From assembly GCF_000331575.1 (NCBI RefSeq), contig NZ_KB223527.1, positions 345,842-409,841 on the forward strand: a DNA stretch of 64,000 bases. The letters are read 5' to 3'. The notes beneath the pieces are model-generated. The model was not told the origin of the DNA, made no database searches, and worked only from the letters and a program-made list of their open reading frames with translations. Both the position numbers and the translations under genes were made by a program. The first letter of the stretch is position 1, and the number at the start of each line of letters is the position of its first letter. Shown piece by piece: positions 45,352-52,982 of the stretch. Source of the DNA: Calidifontibacillus oryziterrae (GTDB lineage: Bacteria; Bacillota; Bacilli; Bacillales; Bacillaceae_J).

Positions 45352-47049
45352 ATGTATTTTAAGAAAGCTGACTTTACAGGGGCACATTTACTTCTTAGTG
45401 CTTTAACCAATCAAGGCTACGAAACTGTTTTCGGATGCAGCAGTGAAACATTACTACCGATATTAGATTTATTACTGGATGAAAAAAGTATGAACTTTAT
45501 TCATATGAAGCATGAACAAGCAGCTGTTCATGCTGCTGATGGGTTTGCACGAGCAACAGGTAAACCAGGTGTTGCTTTAGTTGGGGCCGGTTCTGGAATT
45601 ACGAATGCGGTAACGGGAATAGCAACTGCCTATAGTGACTCGGTTCCCCTAATTGTTATCGTTGCCCAAATTACCGCTGATAAAATTGGGTGTGATTCGT
45701 TCCAAGAGGTCGATTGTAGTGGTTTGACCATTCCGGTTACAAAACAATTTTACAAGGTGAATCATGCGAATAAACTACCAGAAGTTTTACAAAACGCCTT
45801 CACCGTTGCTCAAACTGGTCGTCCAGGCCCAATTGTGATAGAAGTACCTGCTAATGTCCTCAATCAACAAGCAGACGATATTCACGAAAAAATATATAAC
45901 AGTATCACAAAAGTACGGCAAAAAAAAGAGATTAATAAAAACGTTTTAGAACATACCATTACAACACTAGAGCAAGCAAAAAAGCCGGTCATTTTAATTG
46001 GTGGTGGAATTATAATTGCCGAGGCATCAGCCCTTTTAACAACATTTATTGAAAGGACGAAAATCCCTGTTGCCAGCACATTGATGGGGATTGGCGGTTT
46101 TGATAGTAATGACCGCCTTTATTTAGGTATGCTCGGAATGCATGGAACCTTTGCTGCCAACAAATCTGTTCATAACTGCGATGTGCTACTATGTCTTGGG
46201 GTCCGCTTTAGCGATCGGGTTACGGGTAAAATGAGTGGATTTTCACCAAAATCAACAAAAATACAAGTTGACATTGATGCATCAGAAATTAATAAAATCG
46301 TCCAAATTGATATTCCAGTCGTTGCAGATTTACAAGATTTTCTAAAAGAATTAGATGCTAATATTGATGCCGAAAAAATCGTAGCGAATTGCACGGACTG
46401 GGTTGAAGAAACAACTCATTTCAAGAAGAATGTCCCGCGCTTTGATAAGTCGAATAGCCTTTTAAAACCACAAGAGGTAATTCAGCTTGTCGATCAATTT
46501 TCGAATAGTGACTGTATTGTTGTAACGGATGTAGGCCAGCATCAAATTTTTACAGCTCATAACTATAAATTTACGAAGCCACGTTCATTTTTATCCTCAG
46601 GTGGATTAGGTACGATGGGATACGGTCTTCCGGCAGCAATTGGCGCAGCCGTAGCAAAACCAGGTGGAGAAATAATATGCGTTACAGGTGATGGAAGCTT
46701 TCAAATGAATTTACAAGAGCTTCATACAGTGTGTTTGTATAAGCTCCCTATTAAAATCATTATTTTAAATAATGGTTATCTCGGCATGGTCCGACAGTGG
46801 CAAGAATTATTTTATGATCGCCGTTATTCTTCAGTTAAAATCTCTTCACCTGATTTTGTCAAACTTGCCGAAGCAAATGGACTTACTGGCTTTAAAGCAA
46901 AAAACAAAGAGGAAGCTGAAGACAACATTCAAAAGGCGTTCGCACTTGATGGACCTGTTTTACTAGAGTTCGATGTTTTTGAAGAAGAGAACGTATACCC
47001 GATGGTACCACCTGGCGCAAGTAACAGTGAGGTGATTTTATCAAAGTAG
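45352..47049 (+). CDS. Acetolactate synthase large-subunit-like ThDP enzyme
   Basis: A 565-aa ThDP enzyme. Catalytic Glu55 in HMKHEQAAVHAADG. The central RFSDRVTGK segment is of the FAD-binding AHAS type. ThDP motif GDGSFQMN through NNGYLGMVRQWQELFYD. It resembles IlvB, but the N-terminal glycine-rich loop reads GCSSETLLP instead of the usual G-Y/F-P-G-G-x-x-x-P, and no small subunit or other ilv gene is adjacent. It could be an isoenzyme or a different ThDP carboligase. No T-box is seen upstream. GGGGATG precedes the ATG. Confidence 0.85.
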   Translation: MYFKKADFTGAHLLLSALTNQGYETVFGCSSETLLPILDLLLDEKSMNFIHMKHEQAAVHAADGFARATGKPGVALVGAGSGITNAVTGIATAYSDSVPLIVIVAQITADKIGCDSFQEVDCSGLTIPVTKQFYKVNHANKLPEVLQNAFTVAQTGRPGPIVIEVPANVLNQQADDIHEKIYNSITKVRQKKEINKNVLEHTITTLEQAKKPVILIGGGIIIAEASALLTTFIERTKIPVASTLMGIGGFDSNDRLYLGMLGMHGTFAANKSVHNCDVLLCLGVRFSDRVTGKMSGFSPKSTKIQVDIDASEINKIVQIDIPVVADLQDFLKELDANIDAEKIVANCTDWVEETTHFKKNVPRFDKSNSLLKPQEVIQLVDQFSNSDCIVVTDVGQHQIFTAHNYKFTKPRSFLSSGGLGTMGYGLPAAIGAAVAKPGGEIICVTGDGSFQMNLQELHTVCLYKLPIKIIILNNGYLGMVRQWQELFYDRRYSSVKISSPDFVKLAEANGLTGFKAKNKEEAEDNIQKAFALDGPVLLEFDVFEEENVYPMVPPGASNSEVILSK

Positions 47050-47059
47050 CAGCTGAGAA

Positions 47060-47217
47060 CAAAAGCTATAGGCGCCCCGCTTATCGACGTATAAACTAAG
47101 AGCGCATCGACTGAGATAAACAAAACACGTCGAGGGACGAGTCGATGTTGACTTATCGCAAAAGAGATAAGCGAAGTTTACTAGTCGCTGGGCGCTCGTG
47201 CTGGATTCTAAAGCGCA
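47060..47217. repeat. GC-rich dispersed repeat element, type 1
   Basis: Ends AAAGCTATAGGCGCCC and GGGCGCTCGTGCTGG are imperfect inverted repeats. Internal arms (GCTTATCGACG / GACTTATCGC and CTTATC / GATAAGC) also pair. It contrasts in composition with flanking AT-rich DNA. I recall similar elements scattered in Bacillus genomes. No coding content. Confidence 0.65.
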
Positions 47218-47248
47218 AAATTATATACTTTTTTTCTTATCTTTGAAC

Positions 47249-47367
47249 AAAAGCGCAAGCGCCTAGCCCCCCGGATAAAATTTCTTCTCTCGGGCGAAGT
47301 CAAAACCGGACTTCTTTTGTAGGAAGGGCATTTTTCTGTCGGGGCTGACCAAGGCGCTTCCGCTTTT
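47249..47367. repeat. GC-rich dispersed repeat element, type 2
   Basis: Starts AAAAGCGCAAGCGCCTAGCC and ends GGCTGACCAAGGCGCTTCCG plus CTTTT, forming a long imperfect inverted repeat. The ends are a widespread Bacillus intergenic repeat signature. It is adjacent to the type 1 element, 31 bases apart. Confidence 0.7.
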
Positions 47368-47435
47368 AGTTTGCAGGAACAACTTAGCTGAACATGGACC
47401 TCACAGGCATATTTAAACAATGAACTTCCTCATTT

Positions 47436-47948
47436 TCAAAATTGCTCCAGCAAACTTTTCAGATATAAATACGCTTGCTCTCTATTTTCTTTCGTCACAT
47501 TCACAATCGTTACGTCGTCTCTATTTCTAATTGTATCCAAAAACAAAGATGGTTTCGCTTTTATAACACCAATTACAGGAATAGCGGAATTTAAGCATTT
47601 GTAGACTGATTTTTGAAAACGATAAGCTTGATTTTCAAATACTCCCAATTCATCCATGATGATTAAATCAGACGAATCATTTAAGCTATCCTCTAAAATC
47701 TTTACTCCAAAATCATCAAAAGCTTCAGTTATCCCTTCTAATTTATCGTTGTTATCCTTTTTACAAATATAAATTTTTGGAATTGAATCGATCATAGGAT
47801 TAAAACCACTAAAGTAAAATTGACGACCTTCTTTTGTTTCTAATAGAGTTTTAAAGCCACATATGTTACCAGTAAAGTTATCGATTATATTATTTATAAT
47901 TGTACTTTTACCAACCTGCTTTTCTCCTGTTAAAAATATATTGTTCAT
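47436..47948 (-). CDS. Small P-loop NTPase, THEP1-like
   Basis: A 170-aa nucleotide-binding protein. Walker A GEKQVGKST (8-16), Walker B DLIIMDELG, and the overall THEP1 length and order. Its ATG overlaps the substrate-binding-protein stop (ATGA), so it is translationally coupled as the last gene of the ABC operon. THEP1 proteins hydrolyse NTPs. Association with metal-oxyanion or cofactor loci is inferred from context only. Confidence 0.85.
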   Translation of the reverse strand: MNNIFLTGEKQVGKSTIINNIIDNFTGNICGFKTLLETKEGRQFYFSGFNPMIDSIPKIYICKKDNNDKLEGITEAFDDFGVKILEDSLNDSSDLIIMDELGVFENQAYRFQKSVYKCLNSAIPVIGVIKAKPSLFLDTIRNRDDVTIVNVTKENREQAYLYLKSLLEQF

Positions 47949-49042
47949 TGTCGCACGGCTCTTTCTAATAAAGCATTTATTTCTTCATCAGAAATTTCAT
48001 ATTCAAAGAATACTTTCATGAAATCGATCAGTTCTTTTTTTAAATCAATGTCGTATACATTTGGGTATAATAAATTACCAAGCCATTGTAATCCCATGAT
48101 GCGCATCACTGAGGGTGGTCCATTAAACCAATCATAAGGTCCGTATGGTATTTCATATACGTGTTGATTTTGGACCGCATCAATATGACTCCAGCTTCGG
48201 TCTGAAAGGATTGTATGATAAACTTCATGATTCTCAGAAAAGGACGAACTTATGATAATCATGTTAGGATTCCAGTCAATAACATGTTCTAACGACACTT
48301 GCATTCGGCGCACATTTTCATTTAGGTTCGAACCAGCAACGTTAATTCCCCCAACAACATCAATAATCTCTGTATTAATTGATCCCATTGGGACAGTTTC
48401 TAATCCTTCTGTGCCTGCTGCATAATAGACACGAAGCTTTTCAGAAGGTTGAATCGATTTTGCTTTTTGTTCGATACGATCTAATATTTCTCTACTATAA
48501 TCCGCTAATACTTTTGCTCTTTCTTTTACACCTAATAAGTCACCAAGAAATAAGTAGGCTTCATCCTGCTTTGTTAAGGAACCATCAACCATAATAACCG
48601 GAACTCCAAACAGCTCTTCCATTTCATTAGATTCAGAAATATATCCCTCACTGACATCTCCCATGTTAATAATAATGTCAGGGTTTACCCCAAGAATTTC
48701 TTCAATATTAACAGAGTCCGGTCCTCTCCATCTGCCTAATACTGGCAGGTCGTGAAATTCTTCTTTAATAAAAGGCTTTTCTGAACCGAGCTTCGAATTC
48801 CATCCAGCTAATTTTTCTGGTGCTAATGTATACAAAAAAATTGTTCCAATTTCATTTATCGTATAAATTCTATTTATATCGGTTGGTATCGATACTTTTC
48901 TTCCAGCCATATCTTCGATAATTCTTTCTTCGCTTTCCTTTTCGACAACTTGATTCTCCTCGCTGTTAGTATTGCTGCAACTACTTAATACAACAATTGT
49001 CACAAAGCATAATAGGAAAAATAACGACTTTTTTAGTAGCAT
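47945..49042 (-). CDS. ABC transporter substrate-binding lipoprotein (FecB/BtuF/MolA fold)
   Basis: A 365-aa lipid-anchored receptor. Lipobox LSSC with Cys22, then the opening EDMAGRKVSIPTDINRI and the PDIIIN helix of cluster A-II binding proteins. The late segment WFNGPPSVMRIMGLQWLGN and FFEYEISDEEIN matches clostridial transporters of unknown or metal-oxyanion specificity. Cargo could be molybdate/tungstate, Fe-chelate or corrinoid. The structured leader of the operon makes a Mo/W or cofactor link my first guess. GGAGGGGAAACAA precedes the ATG. Confidence 0.88.
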   Translation of the reverse strand: MLLKKSLFFLLCFVTIVVLSSCSNTNSEENQVVEKESEERIIEDMAGRKVSIPTDINRIYTINEIGTIFLYTLAPEKLAGWNSKLGSEKPFIKEEFHDLPVLGRWRGPDSVNIEEILGVNPDIIINMGDVSEGYISESNEMEELFGVPVIMVDGSLTKQDEAYLFLGDLLGVKERAKVLADYSREILDRIEQKAKSIQPSEKLRVYYAAGTEGLETVPMGSINTEIIDVVGGINVAGSNLNENVRRMQVSLEHVIDWNPNMIIISSSFSENHEVYHTILSDRSWSHIDAVQNQHVYEIPYGPYDWFNGPPSVMRIMGLQWLGNLLYPNVYDIDLKKELIDFMKVFFEYEISDEEINALLERAVRQ

Positions 49043-49110
49043 TTGTTTCCCCTCCTAATATTCGATACCACTGTAGTAATTATTGGATACTTGTTTTATC
49101 AAACTTTAAG

Positions 49111-49884
49111 TTACAAAGAAACACATACCTTTACATCTAGTTCTGATATTGCAACATTAACAATATTTACATCAATTTCGTATAGCTCTGATAATTTCTT
49201 ATTCGTTAATATGTCTTCTGGTTTTCCGACAATATGAAATCCCCCTTTTTCCATTAGGACAGCCTTCGAAGCATACCTAAGGGCATGATCTGGATTGTGT
49301 GTGGATAGAATAATCGCTAAGCCATTATTAGCTAAATGTTTGATATGCTTTAAAACCTTTATTTGATTTCCAAAATCGAGATTAGAAGTAGGCTCATCCA
49401 TAATTAATAGTTTTGGTTTTTGTGCTAAAGCTCTCGCGATTAGAACTAACTGCCTTTCACCACCACTTATTTCCGTATATATTTTGTCTTTCAAATAGGA
49501 AATTTGTAATATATCCATTGCTTCTAAAGCTATATCATAGTCCTCTCTAGCAGGCATCGTAAACGATTTAAGGTATGCCGTTCTCCCCATCAGAATTACA
49601 TCTACTACTTTAAATGGAAATGGTGGAGTATGGTTTTGCGGAACATAACCAATTACTTGTGCTAATTTTGTACGAGACCAGTGTTTAATATCCTCTCCAT
49701 CAATTAAGATTTCCCCTTCGTTTACGTGAAGAAGGCCTAATAGCGATTTAAAAAGTGTTGTTTTGCCGATGCCATTTGGACCGAGTAACGCAAGCATTTC
49801 ACCACTTCTAATTGAAAACGAAAGATTGTTGAAAATATCATGTTGTTCATAGCCAAAAGTTAAACGCTTCACTTCAAACCTCAT
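49111..49884 (-). CDS. ABC transporter ATPase, FepC/BtuD type
   Basis: A 257-aa cytosolic ATPase. Walker A GPNGIGKTT, Q-loop VPQNH, signature SGGERQLV, Walker B LLIMDEPTSNLD and switch His (STHNP). Start ATG 49884 follows AAGGAGGAG and overlaps the permease stop (ATGA). It powers the FecCD-type permease encoded upstream. It is the second gene of the four-gene operon. Confidence 0.93.
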   Translation of the reverse strand: MRFEVKRLTFGYEQHDIFNNLSFSIRSGEMLALLGPNGIGKTTLFKSLLGLLHVNEGEILIDGEDIKHWSRTKLAQVIGYVPQNHTPPFPFKVVDVILMGRTAYLKSFTMPAREDYDIALEAMDILQISYLKDKIYTEISGGERQLVLIARALAQKPKLLIMDEPTSNLDFGNQIKVLKHIKHLANNGLAIILSTHNPDHALRYASKAVLMEKGGFHIVGKPEDILTNKKLSELYEIDVNIVNVAISELDVKVCVSL

Positions 49885-50909
49885 ACCCAACTCCTCCTTG
49901 AATAACTTAATAAATAAATGAAGATCGGAGCACCAAGCATTGATGTTAAGATCCCGAGCGGTATTTCCGTCGGTAAAATAATTCGTGCTAGCGTATCTAC
50001 TAGCAATAGAAATGTAGCACCTAATATGATTGATACTGGCAATAGTGTTTTATAATTAGGACCAACTAAGAGTCTTGCAAAATGAGGAATAATCAAGCCA
50101 ACCCAGCCAATCATTCCGCTTATTGATACGACAGACGCAGTCAGCATTGTTGAAGATAAAATCACAATAAATCTTAGCTTTTTTGTATTAATTCCAAGTG
50201 TTTGTGCCTCTTCATCACCAAATGCCATAATATTTAAACGCCAGCGTACTAAATATAAAATGATCCAACCAAATACTACTGGCATGGCAATAAAGTAAAT
50301 ATCTTTCATTGTCATTGTTGCTAAGCTCCCCATTAACCAAAAAGTAATCGCTGGAAGTTTCTCAAAAGGATCTGCTATGTATTTAAGTAATGAAATAAAT
50401 GATGAAAATAACGTACCAATAACCATCCCTGTCAAAATGAGCGAAAGAGTTGGATCGCCTTTTCTTAAATTTGCACCAATCAAATATGTTATAAATACAG
50501 CAACTAAGCCAAAAACAAACGCCATAAGCTGGATACCAACGTTACTAAAGGAAAAGATAATTGCTAGTGCTGCACCAAAACCTGCTCCTGCCGATGCACC
50601 AATAATATCTGGCGAAACAAGTGGATTTTTGAAGATTCCTTGGTAAGCAGCACCTGAGGCAGACAATGCCGCACCTACGATAATGGCACCTAGTATTCTT
50701 GGAAATCTGACGTTGAAAATAACCGTTTCAACATTTTCAGATAAGTTCGTGTCAATTGAAAAAAACTTTGACCCGAATGCTTGGACAATTTCACTTATAG
50801 TAATCGAATATCTGCCCACTGATAATGAAAATAAAAATAGGCAAATGAGAAAAAGAAACAAGAAGGCAAAAATTGTATGACGTGCGCTCTTTTCTGACAA
50901 TTTTTCCAT
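49881..50909 (-). CDS. ABC transporter permease, FecCD/BtuC type
   Basis: A 342-aa inner-membrane protein with about ten helices. Family motifs: LSVGRYSITISEI, RFPRILGAIIVGAALSASGAAYQGIFKNPLVSPDIIGASAGAGFGA, and near the end FVGLIIPHFARLLVGPNYKTLLP-type (here WVGLIIPHFARLLVGPNYKT). ATG at 50909 is 6 bases after AAGGAG. The region just upstream is a riboswitch-like leader whose terminator overlaps longer in-frame readings, so those are not coding. Confidence 0.92.
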   Translation of the reverse strand: MEKLSEKSARHTIFAFLFLFLICLFLFSLSVGRYSITISEIVQAFGSKFFSIDTNLSENVETVIFNVRFPRILGAIIVGAALSASGAAYQGIFKNPLVSPDIIGASAGAGFGAALAIIFSFSNVGIQLMAFVFGLVAVFITYLIGANLRKGDPTLSLILTGMVIGTLFSSFISLLKYIADPFEKLPAITFWLMGSLATMTMKDIYFIAMPVVFGWIILYLVRWRLNIMAFGDEEAQTLGINTKKLRFIVILSSTMLTASVVSISGMIGWVGLIIPHFARLLVGPNYKTLLPVSIILGATFLLLVDTLARIILPTEIPLGILTSMLGAPIFIYLLSYSRRSWV

Positions 50910-50923
50910 ACGATTCTCCTTAC

Positions 50924-50965
50924 TAAAAAGAAAAGCCCTACTGTCTAAAAAAGACACTAGGACTT
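50924..50965 (-). terminator. Leader terminator upstream of the ABC operon
   Basis: On the minus strand AAGTCCTAGTGTC pairs with GACAGTAGGGCTT (one mismatch and a G-U), followed by TTTCTTTTT. It ends 15 bases before the permease ATG, so it is an attenuator and not an end-of-operon signal. Confidence 0.85.
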
Positions 50966-50986
50966 TATATCAATAAAGATCGAAGT

Positions 50987-51097
50987 GTCTCCTTTGCAAA
51001 TTAGGCAGGTATTCATATTTCTACAAATACCCCGCGGGTTTTTGACCCAGGTCAATCTACCATAGACAAAGTCCTTAGGTAAAATTGGCTCGGAGAC
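50987..51097 (-). promoter_or_regulatory. Structured riboswitch-like leader with GAAA tetraloop and 11-nt tetraloop receptor
   Basis: A 111-nt domain closed by GTCTCC (51092-51097) and GGAGAC (50987-50992). Inside are a hairpin with the canonical receptor CCTAAG (51074-51079) / TATGG (51060-51064), a GGGT/ACCC hairpin, and a 10-bp hairpin (51008-51031) capped by GAAA (51018-51021 on the minus strand). AGGACTTT in the first hairpin (51068-51075) is complementary to the 5' arm of the downstream terminator (50959-50966), giving a possible anti-terminator. Class not assigned; a molybdenum/tungsten cofactor riboswitch is the leading candidate from context. GEMM-I also uses a tetraloop receptor but its other conserved blocks are absent. 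Confidence 0.75.
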
Positions 51098-51239
51098 TTT
51101 TCTTTATATAATTAAATTAATATATTAGTATTTTAAGATTATTAGCCTATAGATGTAAATCGTTTTCACACTTTTGTCAATTCTTTAACAATTTAAATAG
51201 TAAAGCAGAATTCATATAATATTATAGGCATCTATATAG

Positions 51240-51515
51240 TTACAAAATTTTCTTATTCCTAAATAGTTTATACGCTTCTTTCTTGCTAGAAATTTTATTC
51301 TCCTTCAACATTTCTAAAATAGCTATAAAAAAGCTGCCATCAAATTGAAGCTGAGCCTTTAGTGTTACTTCAATTGCCATATTAACAAGAGCATCCGATG
51401 TTTCTGTATACCTTCTCCCAAATTCTATAAATCCTAGAGAATCTTCATGAAAATAAAAACCTTTTGTTTGTAAGTGGTTTAAGTATTCTTCCGTTGAAGC
51501 TGTTGAAAAAGCCAA
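51240..51515 (-). CDS. Small conserved-type hypothetical protein, 91 aa (DUF6123-like)
   Basis: TTG start at 51515, 6 bases after GAGGGGGAG. The text EEYLNHLQTKGFYFHEDSLG, FIEFGRRYTETSD and VTLKAQLQFDGSFFIAILE matches my memory of the Bacillus DUF6123 family, though I cannot verify the number. Soluble, helical, no catalytic motif. It is monocistronic. It lies downstream of yuiD on the same strand with about 85 bases between. Confidence 0.7.
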   Translation of the reverse strand: MAFSTASTEEYLNHLQTKGFYFHEDSLGFIEFGRRYTETSDALVNMAIEVTLKAQLQFDGSFFIAILEMLKENKISSKKEAYKLFRNKKIL

Positions 51516-51599
51516 GTTACGCTCCCCCTCTTTTTCACTTTACCACTTCTTACTATACCGAAAACTTGACAATCAGGCTACAACGTTTCGACAAAATTT

Positions 51600-52064
51600 T
51601 TACCTATTTTTCGAAAGAAAATAGCTAATTGCTCCTATCGCAATTCCAAGAAGTGCACCACCTATTACTTCTTCAGGTTGATGACCGAGCATTTCTTTTA
51701 TTTGTTCCTCCTTTTGTTCATATTGACCCGCTTGATGTTCCATTCCTACGATTCGATCAAGCTCCTCGTTTAAATCATTTACACGGACTGATAATTCTCC
51801 TGTCTGTCTACGTACCCCTTGAGCATCATACATTACAATTAAGCCAAAAATAGTTGACAGTGCAAAATCAATCGATTTCATCCCCCTTTTTAGTGCAATA
51901 TACGAAGCCAATGAGGCAACTCCAGTTGAATGAGAGCTTGGCATCCCACCTGTTTCGAAAAATATACTCCAATCCCATTTATTCGTCCGCACCTTATTGA
52001 TTGGAACCTTTAAAAGCTGTGCTATACCAATTGATATTAGTGCTGTGACAATAGCCCTATTCAT
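51600..52064 (-). CDS. yuiD: Divergent PAP2-family membrane protein, YuiD-like
   Basis: A 154-aa membrane protein. The DUF212/divergent PAP2 motif ETGGMPSSHSTGVASLAS corresponds to the PSGH-type phosphatase loop. YDAQGVRRQTG carries the catalytic Arg. Three to four membrane segments. ATG at 52064 follows GGAGGTGG. Family role unproven; a lipid phosphatase-like activity is inferred. Confidence 0.88.
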   Translation of the reverse strand: MNRAIVTALISIGIAQLLKVPINKVRTNKWDWSIFFETGGMPSSHSTGVASLASYIALKRGMKSIDFALSTIFGLIVMYDAQGVRRQTGELSVRVNDLNEELDRIVGMEHQAGQYEQKEEQIKEMLGHQPEEVIGGALLGIAIGAISYFLSKNR

Positions 52065-52200
52065 AAAAACTACCACCTCCAAATGTTATCAAGGATTGCT
52101 GATTAATATGTTCATATTATGAGTTAATAGTGGGAAAAATATCGAAGGTAATATCATTTAGTAATCCCAAGAAGTTTGTAATGAAGGAGGAATAAAATTC

Positions 52201-52338
52201 ATGACAAATCCAAAGAGCAGAAACAGAGGAAAAGTAGCACCGGCAATTAACAAACAAGGGCAGCCTCAAGATGGATTCACATCTAATCCAAAAACGCAAT
52301 TAGAACAAAAAGCAAAAACCGATAATACGAAAATATAA
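52201..52338 (+). CDS. sspL: Small acid-soluble spore protein, SspL-like, 45 aa
   Basis: ATG at 52201 after AAGGAGG. The 45-aa product ends in SNPKTQLEQKAKTDNTKI, which aligns with the C-terminal half of B. subtilis SspL (NDPKTELEERAKKSNTK). The N-terminus is basic and disordered. SspL is made in the forespore and packed in the core. A clean sigma-G promoter is not obvious to me. A hairpin at 52392-52424 follows, shared with the opposite-strand RNA. Confidence 0.75.
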   Translation: MTNPKSRNRGKVAPAINKQGQPQDGFTSNPKTQLEQKAKTDNTKI

Positions 52339-52391
52339 AGTGCATCAACTTAAGTAATTCATGAATAGACATAAGTCAATTGCAAACATAA

Positions 52392-52424
52392 AATGACCTC
52401 AAGGAAATATGCCTTGAGGTCATT
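52392..52424. terminator. Bidirectional hairpin between sspL and the ncRNA
   Basis: AATGACCTCAAGG (52392-52404) pairs with CCTTGAGGTCATT (52412-52424), a perfect 13-bp stem. Minus-strand tail TTTTATG. Confidence 0.75.
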
Positions 52425-52630
52425 ATCATTGATATTTATAATGTTCCCCACATATGCCGTGCTCTTTTACGTCCAATAAACCCGCTCTCAGCAGGTGGGT
52501 GTTCTCATTAATCTTTTCATCTTCCTCCTATCGCTAAGGACAAAGGCCTGACGTCTAGGTTAAAATATTGAACTCCCTTATATATAGCATCGGTTTTAGA
52601 CATAACCGAGTCACTAACACTGTAGGTTAC
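52425..52630 (-). ncRNA. Structured non-coding RNA, 6S-like
   Basis: A stretch of about 205 nt between a clear promoter and terminator with no open frame. The two ends pair: CCTACA (52621-52626) with TGTGGG (52447-52452), then GTG-A-CTC (52608-52614) with GAGCAC (52459-52464). Inside are TCGGTT/AACCGA, TCCT/AGGA and CCTGC/GCGGG hairpins, and GTCC/GGAC arms. An end-paired, rod-like RNA of about 200 nt with its own promoter is the 6S RNA layout. The assignment is inference; other structured RNAs are possible. Confidence 0.55.
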
Positions 52631-52634
52631 TTTT

Positions 52635-52663
52635 ATTATAATAAACAGCTTTGCTATATGCAA
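52635..52663 (-). promoter_or_regulatory. Promoter of the ncRNA
   Basis: TTGCAT (52658-52663), a 17-base spacer and TATAAT (52635-52640) on the minus strand. Confidence 0.75.
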
Positions 52664-52689
52664 ATAGTTTTAACTGCCAATACTTGTAC

Positions 52690-52833
52690 TTATTTCTTGA
52701 TTTGGTGACTTTCTAATTTATCCAACTCTTGTTCAGCATAAGACGCAAATTTAGCTTTATGAGATCGCTCCATCATTCTTTTTGCGTTATCATTTGCTTG
52801 AGCGTTACGATTTGCATTTTTTGATCGACCCAA
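52690..52833 (-). CDS. Small basic hypothetical protein, 47 aa
   Basis: TTG at 52833 after GGAGGA at 7-8 bases. The product starts MGRSKNANRNAQANDNAKRM, is rich in Lys, Arg, Asn and Ala, and has no hydrophobic core, like the small spore proteins or nucleic-acid-binding peptides of Bacillus. Not assigned. It lies just upstream of the ncRNA promoter on the same strand. Confidence 0.5.
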   Translation of the reverse strand: MGRSKNANRNAQANDNAKRMMERSHKAKFASYAEQELDKLESHQIKK

Positions 52834-52918
52834 TGTCAATTCCTCCCTTATATTTTTTTTAGATCATCTTATTTCTTTGCATATTTTGTATGTATTAATG
52901 ATGGAAAAATTATACAAT

Positions 52919-52952
52919 AAAGAGCCCGATGTATGAAACCGGGCTCTTTTGT
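52919..52952. terminator. Terminator of surface protein gene 1
   Basis: AAAGAGCCCG-ATGTATGAAAC-CGGGCTCTTT, a strong stem with T-rich tail on the minus strand. Confidence 0.9.
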
Positions 52953-52982
52953 TTACTGTAATAAAATAGAGGTCGAAATTTA

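Noticed and set aside
50910-50957. N-terminal extension of the FecCD permease
   Set aside because: It would be encoded by the attenuator hairpin, and a strong ribosome site precedes ATG 50909.
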